DNA of 64,000 nt, from contig NC_030851.1 in NCBI RefSeq assembly GCF_000208745.1, positions 34,072,689 to 34,136,688 on the forward strand, given 5' to 3'. This DNA is from Theobroma cacao (taxonomy: Eukaryota; Streptophyta; Magnoliopsida; Malvales; Malvaceae). Of this stretch, positions 1 to 10,700 are shown one piece after another. The translations under genes were made by a program, and so were the position numbers. Under the pieces are notes generated by a model that saw only the letters and a program-made list of their open reading frames with translations, did no database searches and had not been told where the DNA came from. Positions within the stretch are counted from its first letter, which is position 1; each line of letters opens with the position of its first letter.

Positions 1-962
1 TAAGATAAGAAATATCAAGAAATATATAGGAGAAACTTAGAATATATAAAAAAATAAAGTATAGGAGAATAAAACATAGAAAATATGATAATATGAAATA
101 AAATGAAATAATAATTAAATAATAAAAAATGACAAAAAAAATAGATAATTGCATTAGCATAGCATATATATATGTGTTACATCATGCATATCATTGATAC
201 AAATATTTCTGTTTTCGAGTTTAAGCCCCGATGATTGGATCTTCCGAGGATCTTGCGAAGGCGAGTATTCCTCGAAAAGTTTCCTAGGTGAAAAGGTGTC
301 CCCGGATCCCACCAGTATGATGGGAGGGTTCGAGAAATATCTTTAATAAAAGGCTTTTAACTGTATTAGGTTTATTATGCACGAAAATATTATTTTCAAA
401 AGAAAACGTACGATGACCCCGATGACGGGATTTATTCGTCGAATTTGCGAAGGTGAATTTCTCGAATAATTCCCTAAGTGAGATAACATCCCGGATCCCA
501 CCAGTATGATGGGCGGATTCGGGAGAACGTCCTCAATAAAAGGGTTATTCGTCCGACATTTTTATCTCACACCATGCATCTCATTTTTCCTCACATTTGC
601 ATTCCATTTTAGGTTAAATATGAGATAAAATAAAAAAATAATAACTAAAAAAATATAGTGAACTTAAAAAATTAAAACCTAATAGGATAATCTAAAAAAT
701 GGTACTGTTCATGGAACGGGCGTCCCGGGGGTGCTAATCCTTCCCCGAGCGTAACCGTACTCTCGAGCCTAGATCTAGAAAATCGTAGACCAGTTTAAGG
801 TTCTCTTCGGTGGACTTAAAATTAATTTAAGGCTTCGTCGATTAGAATCGAGTCAATAGGTGGTCAATCGCACCTAGTAAAAAAGATTGGTGGAGACTCC
901 TAATTTTTTAGAGTTTTCACTCGCGTCTGGCGGTCGAGTTCTCCGACCTACACGTTACGACA
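1..962 (+). mobile_element. Ty3/gypsy LTR, right part, element truncated
   Basis: The stretch looks like the long LTR of a plant Ty3/gypsy element of the Tat/Ogre kind. It has a GC-richer block near 700-770 (a gtgctaatccttccccgagc-type motif) that I know from such LTRs. It ends in CA at 961-962, directly before the PBS-like sequence ttggcgactccactgggga. The left end lies outside the window or is lost. No gag or pol frame follows, so the element is truncated or replaced after about 1060. The lineage is inferred from motif memory only. Confidence 0.6.
222..550 (+). repeat. tandem duplication inside the gypsy LTR
   Basis: Two imperfect copies lie about 190 bp apart, at roughly 222-362 and 412-550. 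Both carry the shared core atcccaccagtatgatggg (starting near 306 and 496), followed by a run ending in caataaaagg or taataaaagg. Each copy begins with a gatgaccccgatga-like segment. Both lie within the LTR. Confidence 0.7.
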
Positions 963-963
963 G

Positions 964-983
964 TTGGCGACTCCACTGGGGAC
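964..983 (+). promoter_or_regulatory. putative primer-binding site of the gypsy element
   Basis: The sequence ttggcgactccactgggga follows the terminal CA of the LTR with one base between them. This is the position and style of plant gypsy primer-binding sites. I did not match it to a tRNA 3' end. Confidence 0.5.
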
Positions 984-1289
984 TGCCGAGAGTCGAACCT
1001 TTAAATAATAATAGGTTATCCAAGGCTTTAAGTAATTCGATGTTTCCTTAGTGTTGATGATTTGTTCTGTATGTTTTGTTTAGTGCATTTGTTTATTTCG
1101 CATTTGTTACTTTATTTTTTGTATGTTAAAAATATTAATGACTCAAAACTTGAAGTCGGTCTTCAATACGAGTGTTTAACATATGGAACCAAAAATATTT
1201 AACTTTTTTTTGGAAATTATTAGTAATAGTGCTTTTTCTATTCATTGAGAAATTTAATATAAATACAATAAAAAATAAATCTCTAACAA
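984..1289. other. leader remnant and AT-rich spacer
   Basis: The first 80 bp or so look like the untranslated leader after the primer site. The rest is AT-rich with no reading frame. I see no gene here. Confidence 0.5.
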
Positions 1290-1720
1290 AAACTATGTGG
1301 ATAGCTTATTCTTCTAAGATATAGATAGTGTAAGTTAAAAATTATGTATCTACTAATTGAAATGTTTGCTTTGATTTGATACATCTTTAATTTAAAAATA
1401 ATTTATTTTAATTAAATTAATTATATTTGTTTGTTTTAAGTATCTAATATTATTGTTTTTTATGAATTAACTACGATTAATTTGATCGTTAAGATAAAAA
1501 ATCTTATATATATAAAACAAAACTTCTTAAAAAACACGAAATGAGTTTATGCAAATAGCTTACTCTTCTAACACATAAATAACTGAACTTAGAATTATGT
1601 GTCCACGTGTTAATGTATTTGATTTGATTTGATACATCATTAATTTAAGAATAATTTATCTTGATTAAATTGATTATTTTCATTTATTTTAAATATATAA
1701 TATTCTTGCTTTTTATATAT
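1290..1720 (+). repeat. imperfect tandem duplication, about 255-bp spacing
   Basis: The segments near 1292-1465 and 1546-1718 share the same order of motifs: gatagcttattcttctaa versus aatagcttactcttctaac, then tttgatttgatacatc, then aataatttat..tgattaaatt. Both are AT-rich and non-coding. The origin is unknown; it may be part of an old transposon. Confidence 0.65.
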
Positions 1721-1877
1721 TTGGGAATGAAATTTATCATAAAATATACACTTATTTTGTTATTTGGTTATGATCTTTTTCAATCCAAGCTCTTTGCAAT
1801 ATGTGTCGATAGCATATTTTATTGATAAATCCAAGATTTGGGCTTCTTGATTTAGTTTACTTTAATATTTACAATAT

Positions 1878-2333
1878 TTAAAATTAGGTATAATATTTGA
1901 AAAAATTTTAAATTATTAAAAAAAAATAAAAATAAAAATTTATTTTTTTATAACATTCAATTAAGTTTTTATATTTTTATTTTGAATCAAATAAGTCTTT
2001 ATAATTAAGAATTAACTAATTATTATTAATCAAAATACCAATTGTCATTTTATATTTATGTGATGTCGATGTTATGGATGAAAATATCTCATAATCATGT
2101 TATCTGTTACATCAACAAATCATGTTATCATTTATTATGACAAGTCAGTATTACGTGACATAAAATGACAAATAATATTTTAATTAGTAATAATTAATTA
2201 ATCATTAATTGTGAGAGTTTATTTGATTTAAAATAAAAATATAAGAATTTAATTGAAAATAATAAAAAAATAAAGACTTATTTGAATATTTTTGAATAAT
2301 TTAGAGATTTTTAGATATTTTACCTTAAAATTA
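1878..2333. mobile_element. Mutator-like MITE with long TIRs and 9-bp TSD
   Basis: The element runs from 1887 to 2324 (438 bp). The left end reads GGTATAATATTTGAAAA. The right end read on the minus strand is GGTAAAATATCTAAAAA, 14 of 17 identical. The inverted similarity continues for roughly 190 bp on each side around a short centre. The 9-bp duplication TTAAAATTA flanks it at 1878-1886 and 2325-2333. Terminal GG and a 9-bp duplication are typical of Mutator-like elements. No coding capacity is visible, so it is a non-autonomous MITE. A related partial copy lies at about 62020-62197. Confidence 0.8.
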
Positions 2334-4266
2334 TTAAAAGATAATTGAAGAAGATAAAAAAGTTGGATAATTGTTTTATATTTAGAAAATGTTTCTTCAC
2401 TTACGTCCCTACATAAATAGATATTCATATTTATAATAAATTGTAGATTATAAAGATGAAAACATAAGTAATATTTGATAACAAAAGGATGGCTAGATTG
2501 TTCGAAAATTTGTTAGTGATTATTCTTTTTAAGGCAAGCAAAGAATCATATATGAGCACAATTCGTGATTCTCATACCTCGGTTGCTGGCAAGTGAATGC
2601 GAAGCCTTTCCCACTTACGCGCTCTTTAAACCATTAAGGTTTGTACATGACTGAATCGGAAAATAAAATTACGAATTTATCGTAGAAATAAATATCAACA
2701 GAGCGGTAATCGCCCATAATGAGCTCCTCCAGAACACATTGGAAGAATTTCGGAAGAAGCATGCTGCATTGTTCCAATTGTGTGATTGTGGATGCTGATT
2801 ATTTTAACGCATACAAAACAATCATGGGAAACCTTGCAGGCTTTTGGGTTTTCAAAGGGATCCAAGGCATGCTGTGGCTTTGGAGGTGGATATGGATTTC
2901 TCAACTTTTAACTTGCACAGTCTATGTGGCGTGCTTGGCACCAGTACCTGCAGCAACCCAACCCAGCTGGTCACATCCACTAGGATGGGATTCATCTCAC
3001 AGAAGCAAGGCATCGACAGATAACTCGTCTCTACCTCCACAAAGGCTTTTGCAAGCCATTTTTTGCTCATCTAGTTAGTAAATATAGAAGCTTATGTAGA
3101 CCACCCTGTCACTAGGGTGCTTGCAGAGTCCAAGGCAACAATTTCTTTCCCCAATAGACCTTTCTCTTCGTCTCAGGTCGATCGAGTTCCCTTGTATGTA
3201 AATATTGTCATTTGTCAATGTATAATTGGTCTCTCAACTGTAGATTGGTAGGTCTACAGAGCCCGGTGTTCACACTGATGAATCAAGAATGATGTATGTT
3301 TGATGTGCATTTCGACATATTCAATGCTATAGTGGCGGCTTTCATGGAGTCCATTTTGTATCAATCGTTGTATAGAATCATTTTCTCCCGCCGAATTAAC
3401 TACGTCATGCAATTAAATTGGGAAAATTAGCTCCTAACCGCAGCTGAAGCCCCAAAGTTGTTTTGGTATACCAAAATCAAACGAAAATCAGCAGGAAAAC
3501 AGATGGCACTGATTCTGCGGCAAAATGAACTATGGAAGACAACCAAATTGCACCGGTTTCTGCTGCAAATTTGACTGATTAACTGCGTTTGACAAGAAGC
3601 TGAGAAACCGATGGAGTGCACAAAGGACCAAGGGCAGTCAACAGAACCAGATGGAGTGTCCATTCTTCCTTCAATGGTCTTACATTCGTGTTTTTTTTTC
3701 CTTCTAATTAGCTAAATTTTGATTCATTTCACCATCCAATTCTTAACATTGCAACCCCACGAGGTAATCCCAGAGAAAATATAGCAACTCTCATAGCAAG
3801 AAATAAATAATTTTATAAGAGAGTTCTTGGTATCACAGCATGATGCTTTTTTCCCTTTCCTGAACCATTAAGATATGGTAAAGCCTGTAATCATTTTAAA
3901 GACGGAATATCAAACTACTATAACCATCTGTTTTATACATGATTTTTCAACCAGTCATTAAAAATTTTCAAAAAAAGACAAAGTCCACTCCTGATGGCTT
4001 TGGCTAATAAATAGTCCACTTCAGGGTGCTTTGCCAATCATTTTCAACAAATAATACCAGGCAATTGCAGACTCAAGTTTCAGAAATTTCAACTTCCATT
4101 AATACTTAACGACGGTTTGTTACACTGATGTTCATTTAACTTCCGAAAAGCATAAAATGGCACTGATTCTTTTCAGTAAGAAGCAGAGAGAATTGTCTTA
4201 CCAACTCTATTTACATTTGATGGTCGGCCTTTTCTATCTGTACACCATTTTCTCAACTACTTGAAA
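2334..4266. other. intergenic, no supported gene
   Basis: AT-rich to about 2550, then closer to balanced composition at 2560-3660. The balanced part has short overlapping open frames on both strands (for example 2719-3078 plus and 2852-3070 minus), none with a recognisable domain. A long transcript or an old gene fragment there cannot be excluded. Positions 3670-4266 include the likely 3' flank of the RING gene on the minus strand. Confidence 0.5.
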
Positions 4267-6078
4267 TCAAATTAGGTACTCGTAATATACCAAGAAAAGT
4301 GCATCCGGGTAATCTTTTGGAAGGCTGTTGATGTAGAGGTAGAAACGCAACAAGTCCTCCTTGGAAACTGTTTTATCGTCGACCACATCATCATTGCAAG
4401 TAAGCACCCATAAATCTTCAGAGTTAACTCTTTTCAAGCTACCACGGCAAAAAGGACAGGACTCTGATTTTGTATTCCTGTAATTTGGAGAGAAAACCAT
4501 TAAGGGTGAAACTTGAAAGCATGGAGATGTGAGAGGAATAACAAGAGGTTTCCAGTTACCAATTGCGGTAGCATTTGATGCACATTGCATGACAACAATT
4601 GGGTAAGACCATTTTGGTGCATGGCTCCAAGCAAATCCCACATTCATCTTCCCTCTCCAAATCAATATTCCCAATTCTGTTATCTAATTCAACTCTTTTC
4701 TTGCCAGAGCTCCCCATGGTAAAACGCCCTTTCTTATCATCATCCAACTCCCCCAAGTAACCATGGAGCCTTTGAAGAGATGGTAATATTACACCTACAA
4801 TTTAGTTAATTAGCAGAAAGCGATGATGGTAAGGTGAATAAATCATTATAGCTAGAAATCATGGTCATAAAACACCAAAAAAAAAAAACACTCAAACTAT
4901 GATTATAGACAAACCATAAAACTCTCTAACTGTTGCCTTCCTTCCATGTGTAGATATCTTTGATCTCCCATCTGTATATACCTGTAGCATATAACATTGA
5001 AAAAAAATCTAAGGACACATAAAAATAAGTATGGAAATTAATTTGAACCATCCTTTAAGAATCAAAATAAGACACTTTTTAATGGCCTGATTTGGCATTA
5101 CATAATATTAGTCACTTGCCATTCAAAAAAAAAAAAAAGGAATAAAAATAAGCCAGGGTAGAAAAATGAACCTTGTATACAAGAATGTGAAAGAGGTTTA
5201 GATATCTAGGGAGTAGACATATGCAGGAACAATCCATCCATTGTAGCAAAAATAGAAAGAGGGGCGCCAAACGATTGCACACCAACTTCATTTGAAGATG
5301 TGCACCACTCTTGGCTCTTGGAATTGCAGCAGCCCTAAAACCCCAAGAACGCAAACATTCTATTTATTAAAATTAATTTCCCTTAGATGAATTATAATGG
5401 AGACATCTAAATCACATTCTAACCTAATAATCACCAAAACATCTTAAATTCATGATGAGCTAAAGCTAGGCCAAACTTCCCAACTGTATTGTTTTTGAAA
5501 TAAAATCCTATCATAAACATGCAGATATTAAAATACCATTAAATTACTGAAATTTACTTTAGCTCCTAACAGCTAAAGAAACATCAAAGTACAAACAAGC
5601 CAAACTAGTAGGCAGGGAGAGATTTTAGCTGGTATGAGAATTACTGGGTGACAATTCATTATACTAGGCCATGTGCTAAAAATCTGCAATTGGCTATACC
5701 CCCCTACAAGTTCACAGTCAGAGTACAAAAATATCATCAGACCAACCAAAGTCGATGATAAAGAGTAACGAAGAACATAAAAATTCAAACTGGGTACTTC
5801 CTTCTTTTTTTCCCACACAACTAGCAGGGCAGCTAAAAAATTATGCTTTTTAATCATGATCATGATCATCAAAACCACGCAAGCAACTAATAAACATAAA
5901 CGAGAACAAGTCAACAACCCACTTCAGGGATGGTGAAGCGAAAAAAAATCAAAATACTAAATTTGCCAGACAATCAAAAACCCAGAAAGAGAACTTACAA
6001 AGCATTGGCATGCTGTATATCAGCCTCCAGTATTTTCAAAGAATCCTGATAAGAAGACTTGGACAACTGATAATACAT
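4267..6078 (-). CDS. AIRP2-like: AIRP2-like C3HC4 RING E3 ubiquitin ligase, copy A
   Basis: Five exons on the minus strand: 6078-5999, 5334-5172, 4981-4915, 4794-4560, 4477-4267 (251 aa). The N-terminus contains SLKILEADIQHANAL, the hallmark start of the AIRP2 family (cytosolic RING ligases linked to ABA signalling in Arabidopsis). A C-terminal RING finger has ligands C155, C158, C170, H172, C175, C178, C189 and C192, followed by the family motif CRGSLKRVNSEDLWVL. All exon phases match copy B at 16883-18496, and exons 2 and 3 are the same length (163 and 67 nt). It has diverged more than B: the conserved MRLSYSP block reads MKLVCNR, and the residue before the RING histidine is Cys instead of Gly. 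The family and E3 role are established for homologues; activity of this copy is inferred. Confidence 0.88.
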
Positions 6079-7732
6079 CGTACTCTTTCTCTTGACCCCC
6101 AAAAAATGAACAGAGAAACAAAGAAACCTGTCAGGGTACAAAAATCTACAAAGAAGAGCAACTGGGTCTACCTTTTTTAAGAACCTAATCCACCAAAGAC
6201 AACAGAAAGGAAGAGAGAGAAGAAGAAAAGAAAAGCAATGGCCTTTTGCTTCTCTCTTGCTTTACCCTTCTCACTTTATTCTTTTTCTGATCATAAAGAA
6301 GGCCCTCTGAAGGAAAAAAAACAACGAATACCAATAATACAACAACAAAGTGAAAAGACTTGTTCTTTGGGTTCGGAGGTTTAAAAAATTATGTGGTTAG
6401 TGAAAGAAAAGAGAGAAAAGAATAATGGGATACGTATAAGAATTGCGTTTATTTCTATGAAATGGTTGGGTTGGGGAAGCCCTCATGTATTTCTTTTGTT
6501 CTTATCTTAACCTTGCTTTTCTAGCCTTCTTTCCCTTTTTATAATCTGTCCAACTCTTATTTAATCCTTATTTTACTAATAATGCATCTGATTACAATTA
6601 AGATGATGATCTGTACAACTATTTTTTTTATTATAAGATCATAATTAAAATCGTCGTGGCATTATCTTATATGGATTTTTTGTTTATTCATTATTTTTAT
6701 AGTTATTGTTGTATAATAATCATTCATCTAAAGACACAATAAAGGGGTGGGTATTCTAAATATTTTGGTGATAGTTAGATTTCTGATTCAAAGAAATCCC
6801 AAAATTTTCTGGTCAAATTATATTTTAGTTGGAACCATGGATTTAAAATTTGAGAACAAAATATTTGTTTATCTTTCGCAGACATGTTAATTAATGGTGT
6901 AGATTTAATCAGTGTGTGATTATTATTATTATTAAGGGTTTGTCAATGTTTTGCTTTATACCAAAGGTTGGTACAGGGCACACAAGAGAATCCAATTGGA
7001 GATAATTTAAACTAATAATTTGATCATTGTATGACAAATCCATATGGTACATGAAACACTGTAATTTCCACGTGGTTCTTGTTCAGTTTTCACATTAACT
7101 TTCTCACATTCTTTTGGGTTAAGCTAGATGACTGGACCAATCCCCTGAGCTTGGCGGAAAGGTCAAACTGTAGAGAAGGGTACACCTTGGGTATCTTTCA
7201 AAGTTTCAGCTTGACAAAGGTCTTTCCAGGACAGTTTTACTTGAATGTTTTTGTACGAAAACAGGTGTAGTGAGCAGTGCAATAATTTCCACATCTTTGA
7301 TTGGCTTCATAAAGGCAATTTACTTAAAGTATGTAAAGTAAGTACCAGAAAAGATAAATATTTTTGTGAATCAGTTCACTGTTTTTCACAGTGGCTGTAT
7401 CATAATTGAAATCAATGATCTGCCCATCTAGAATTTTCCCATAAAAATGCTGTTATTTGGGTCAATATGCTACACCCATTTGCATATCTGACTGCCATAA
7501 TTTCACATGTGTTTTGTTTGGTCTAGAAAGTTGGAGTTGGACTACAAATTTCCGAAAACAACACTCTTTCTGTTTCTATCTTGTATTGCATAGGCAGTGT
7601 AAAAGACTATATTTCCTAAAAGCGGTAAGCCTGTGTTACCGTAGTTGCTGCATTCCAAATATACATGCCAAGTATCCAATAAATTGCAGTGATATCATGA
7701 TACTCAAAAGATCAGCAGGTGTTGCTACAAAA
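6079..7732. other. 5' flank of RING copy A and spacer to the RLK 3' end
   Basis: Positions 6079-6250 probably hold the 5' UTR of copy A (purine-rich on plus). The remainder is AT-rich, without a credible coding region. Short frames at 7079 and 7457 have no family features. Confidence 0.5.
6536..6543 (-). promoter_or_regulatory. possible TATA box for AIRP2-like copy A
   Basis: TATAAAAA on the minus strand, about 460 bp upstream of the ATG at 6078. The interval between contains a purine-rich stretch (as read on plus) typical of a plant 5' UTR. This is a motif match only. Confidence 0.3.
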
Positions 7733-10700
7733 TTATCTAGCAGATGGGACTAGGCAGCCGTTGGACAGGTCAGGGCTCTCAATTTCAAGAAAGCTTGCAA
7801 GTAATGTTTTCCTGGAAGATTGCCCCCTGGAACCACCAGAAGCTAATTTTTTATTCCCTTCGTTCCCTTTTTCTATCTTGATTGCATCTTGAATAGCCAA
7901 TATTATTTCCTGCATCTTAGGGCGGGAGTATCCATGTTGTTCAACACACTGGATAGCTACTTCAGCAATCCTCCAAATAGACTCAATTTTTACATTCCCT
8001 ACCAGAAAAGGATCTACAACGCTAATCACATCGCCTTTATTTATTAAGGATCTTGCCTGCAAAAGAACAAAGAGCTCAGGTGTTTTGTGCTTCAGTTCAC
8101 AGCAGAAATCTAAAAAAAAAAATGTATGAAAGCAGCAGAGAAGTTTACCCAGTGTACAATGTTCAATTCCGCACCAAAATCTTCCACTGATACTGGCTTC
8201 TTTCCAGAGATCAGTTCCAGAAGAACAACTCCAAAACTGTAAACATCACTCTTTTCAGTCAATTGTTGACTTGCATAGTACCTGTTACAACATATGAATG
8301 ATTAGCTAAGCACATGAAGAAGAAAAAATATAATTGTTTGCGAAAGGGTAATTATGTATAGCTTACTCTGGATCAAGGTAGCCAACTGTTCCTCGTGCAA
8401 CACTTGATACATGGGTTAAATCTTCTTCAGCTTGCCTTGAAAGTCCGAAATCTGACACTTTTGCTCTCATATTAATGTCTAGAAGGATGTTGCTTGTTTT
8501 TACATCTCGATGAATGATACTAGGACTGCAGCCAGTGTGCAAATACTCGAGGCCTACAGAAATCTAATTTGTGTTTATGCTTAAAAACCAAATACTACTG
8601 CAACAGTAAATGAGAACTTCAATACCAAACCTTTGGCTGCGTCCTCTGCAATTTGTAAACGAGCAAGCCAGTCCAATTGCTTCTGGTTGATTGAACCTGC
8701 CATGATATCCATAGATTTTAAATTGTTTTGACCATACTGAGCTTCTGAAAAAAAGAGAGATGGAAGATAAACAGATTTATTTCTCCATAGAGAAGCAGAC
8801 CATGGATGTGATCCCGCAAGGTTCCATTGTGCATATATTCGTAAACTAATATCCGCTGATGTGCTTCTTCACAGTATCCGATTAGAGGAACCAAGTTTCT
8901 GTGATGGATTCTTGACAAGAGGGCAACCTGCAAGCATGTGGTCGCCATCAGTTAAACAATGTACTGTGAGGTAAATACGAAAGCTTTAGTTCTATATTGA
9001 ATTCTTTAAATTATTTCGGTTAATCATCAATAGTTATACCTCTTGCTGATTGAGCATTTTACTTCCAGATAAAAGATCATGTCATTAAAAAGTTTTAATT
9101 GAATCAGTGTTTGCACAGCAGCCATCGCTATGCTGTCTACCATGTAAAATATTTACAGAAAGAATATTCCTTCAGGTCAGGTATCTGCTTTATTGGTTGG
9201 ATTACCTAGGGAAGCCAACTACATCTAGTATGGATGGTTTTGAGGACAAGGAAAAGCAAACCATGGATCCTTCCAAGAGGCCTGCATGGCCACAACAATG
9301 TTGCAACAAAGCCATAGGAAACTTTCAGCACACAAATTTAGTTCATGAAGATGCTCTCACTCTCCTGCCTTTTGTTTTTAACTTAACTTTATAGCATAAT
9401 GGGAGAATCTCAACTATTCCTTCCATTCGAAAATGATAGAACGTTTCTTTGGGCACCTGCGGATACAACTGAGGATATAGGAATCTAAACCTCTGATGTT
9501 CTCTTTAAAAAATGCTCTGTCAAAATTCTGAACTCGTATTGCAAATAGGAAATTTACAGCTTTTGCATAGGGCAAAAGGAGAAAAAATTAGTCCATGTTA
9601 AGGAGTTGGCTTCAAATTAGTACTCCCTACTGCAGGTACGATGTTAATGTATTCATTATCTGTGGATTACTGAGGTGAATTCTAATCCATTTTAAAATGG
9701 AACTATAGAAGGTAACAGTACAGCCAACAAATTATAGGTTTGCTATCACATGAATATGTAAAGAAAGTTAGAAGAACATGGCTGAATTGCACGTTACCTC
9801 AGTCACAAATTGCTTATTCAAATGGCTAGACGAATCGCCCATTGTCTTGACTGCTACCTCTTTTCCATCTTTCATTTTGCCATAGTAGACAGATCCAAAA
9901 CTTCCTTTGCCGATCTTTTTGCTGAAATTGTTAGTTGCTTCTTCCAGCTCGGACAATGGGATATAGTATGCTACACCTTCGTCCAGTAAATGCCCCCGGG
10001 CAATTGAATAGGTTGTTGAGGGTTTGGCTCTAGAGTGCAAGGCATGACCTGATGAAAACAGGAATCAGGTTGGAAATGTTAAGGTCTGCACATTGTATAA
10101 TGGCAAGTAATGAGTGATTAAGTGTGCACACCATTTTCATCACATTTCTGGTGAGACATCTTCCTTCGAAGATTACGGAACAATACTAAACTTCCCAAGA
10201 AAAGAACTAGTAGAACTGCAAGCACTCCAATCGAGGTTCCCAGTATCAACTTAAGACGCATTTTTCTCTGTGCCTCGTTACGTAGTCCAGCATTACCTTC
10301 ATAGCTGCAAGAGAAGACATATAGCTGTTTATAAATTTGCTGACTGGATCACATTGAACTGCTATAAAATTTGTGACATGTAATCATAATTTTAGGATTA
10401 TAGTACCAAAAATGGTATATCAGGGTGGCCATCTCCTTGCCCTAGAGTCTTTCAGCAGCACTAGTGTAGAGGGTATCACGCTACCATCATTTGTTGGTGA
10501 AACGCGATCCCAAAAGAGTTCGGTTCTTTTTGTGTAAAATAGTTTTAGAAGTCATATAAACTTTGTGAATTGGTGCATGTCTGTGTTGTGAAAATGAGCA
10601 TTGTAAAATCTAAGATGTCAGTTGGGAGAATACATTTGACAGCTTTTCATCAGGTTCATTTTTGTTGTTTCTGATTCTAATGTAACATGACACTATTTTT

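Noticed and set aside
2719..3078. 119-codon plus-strand open frame
   Set aside because: No domain, no homologue recognised, and it overlaps minus-strand frames of similar length. Kept only as an unassigned block.
9107..9394. 95-codon plus-strand open frame inside the RLK gene
   Set aside because: It lies antisense in an intron of a well-supported gene and has no family features.
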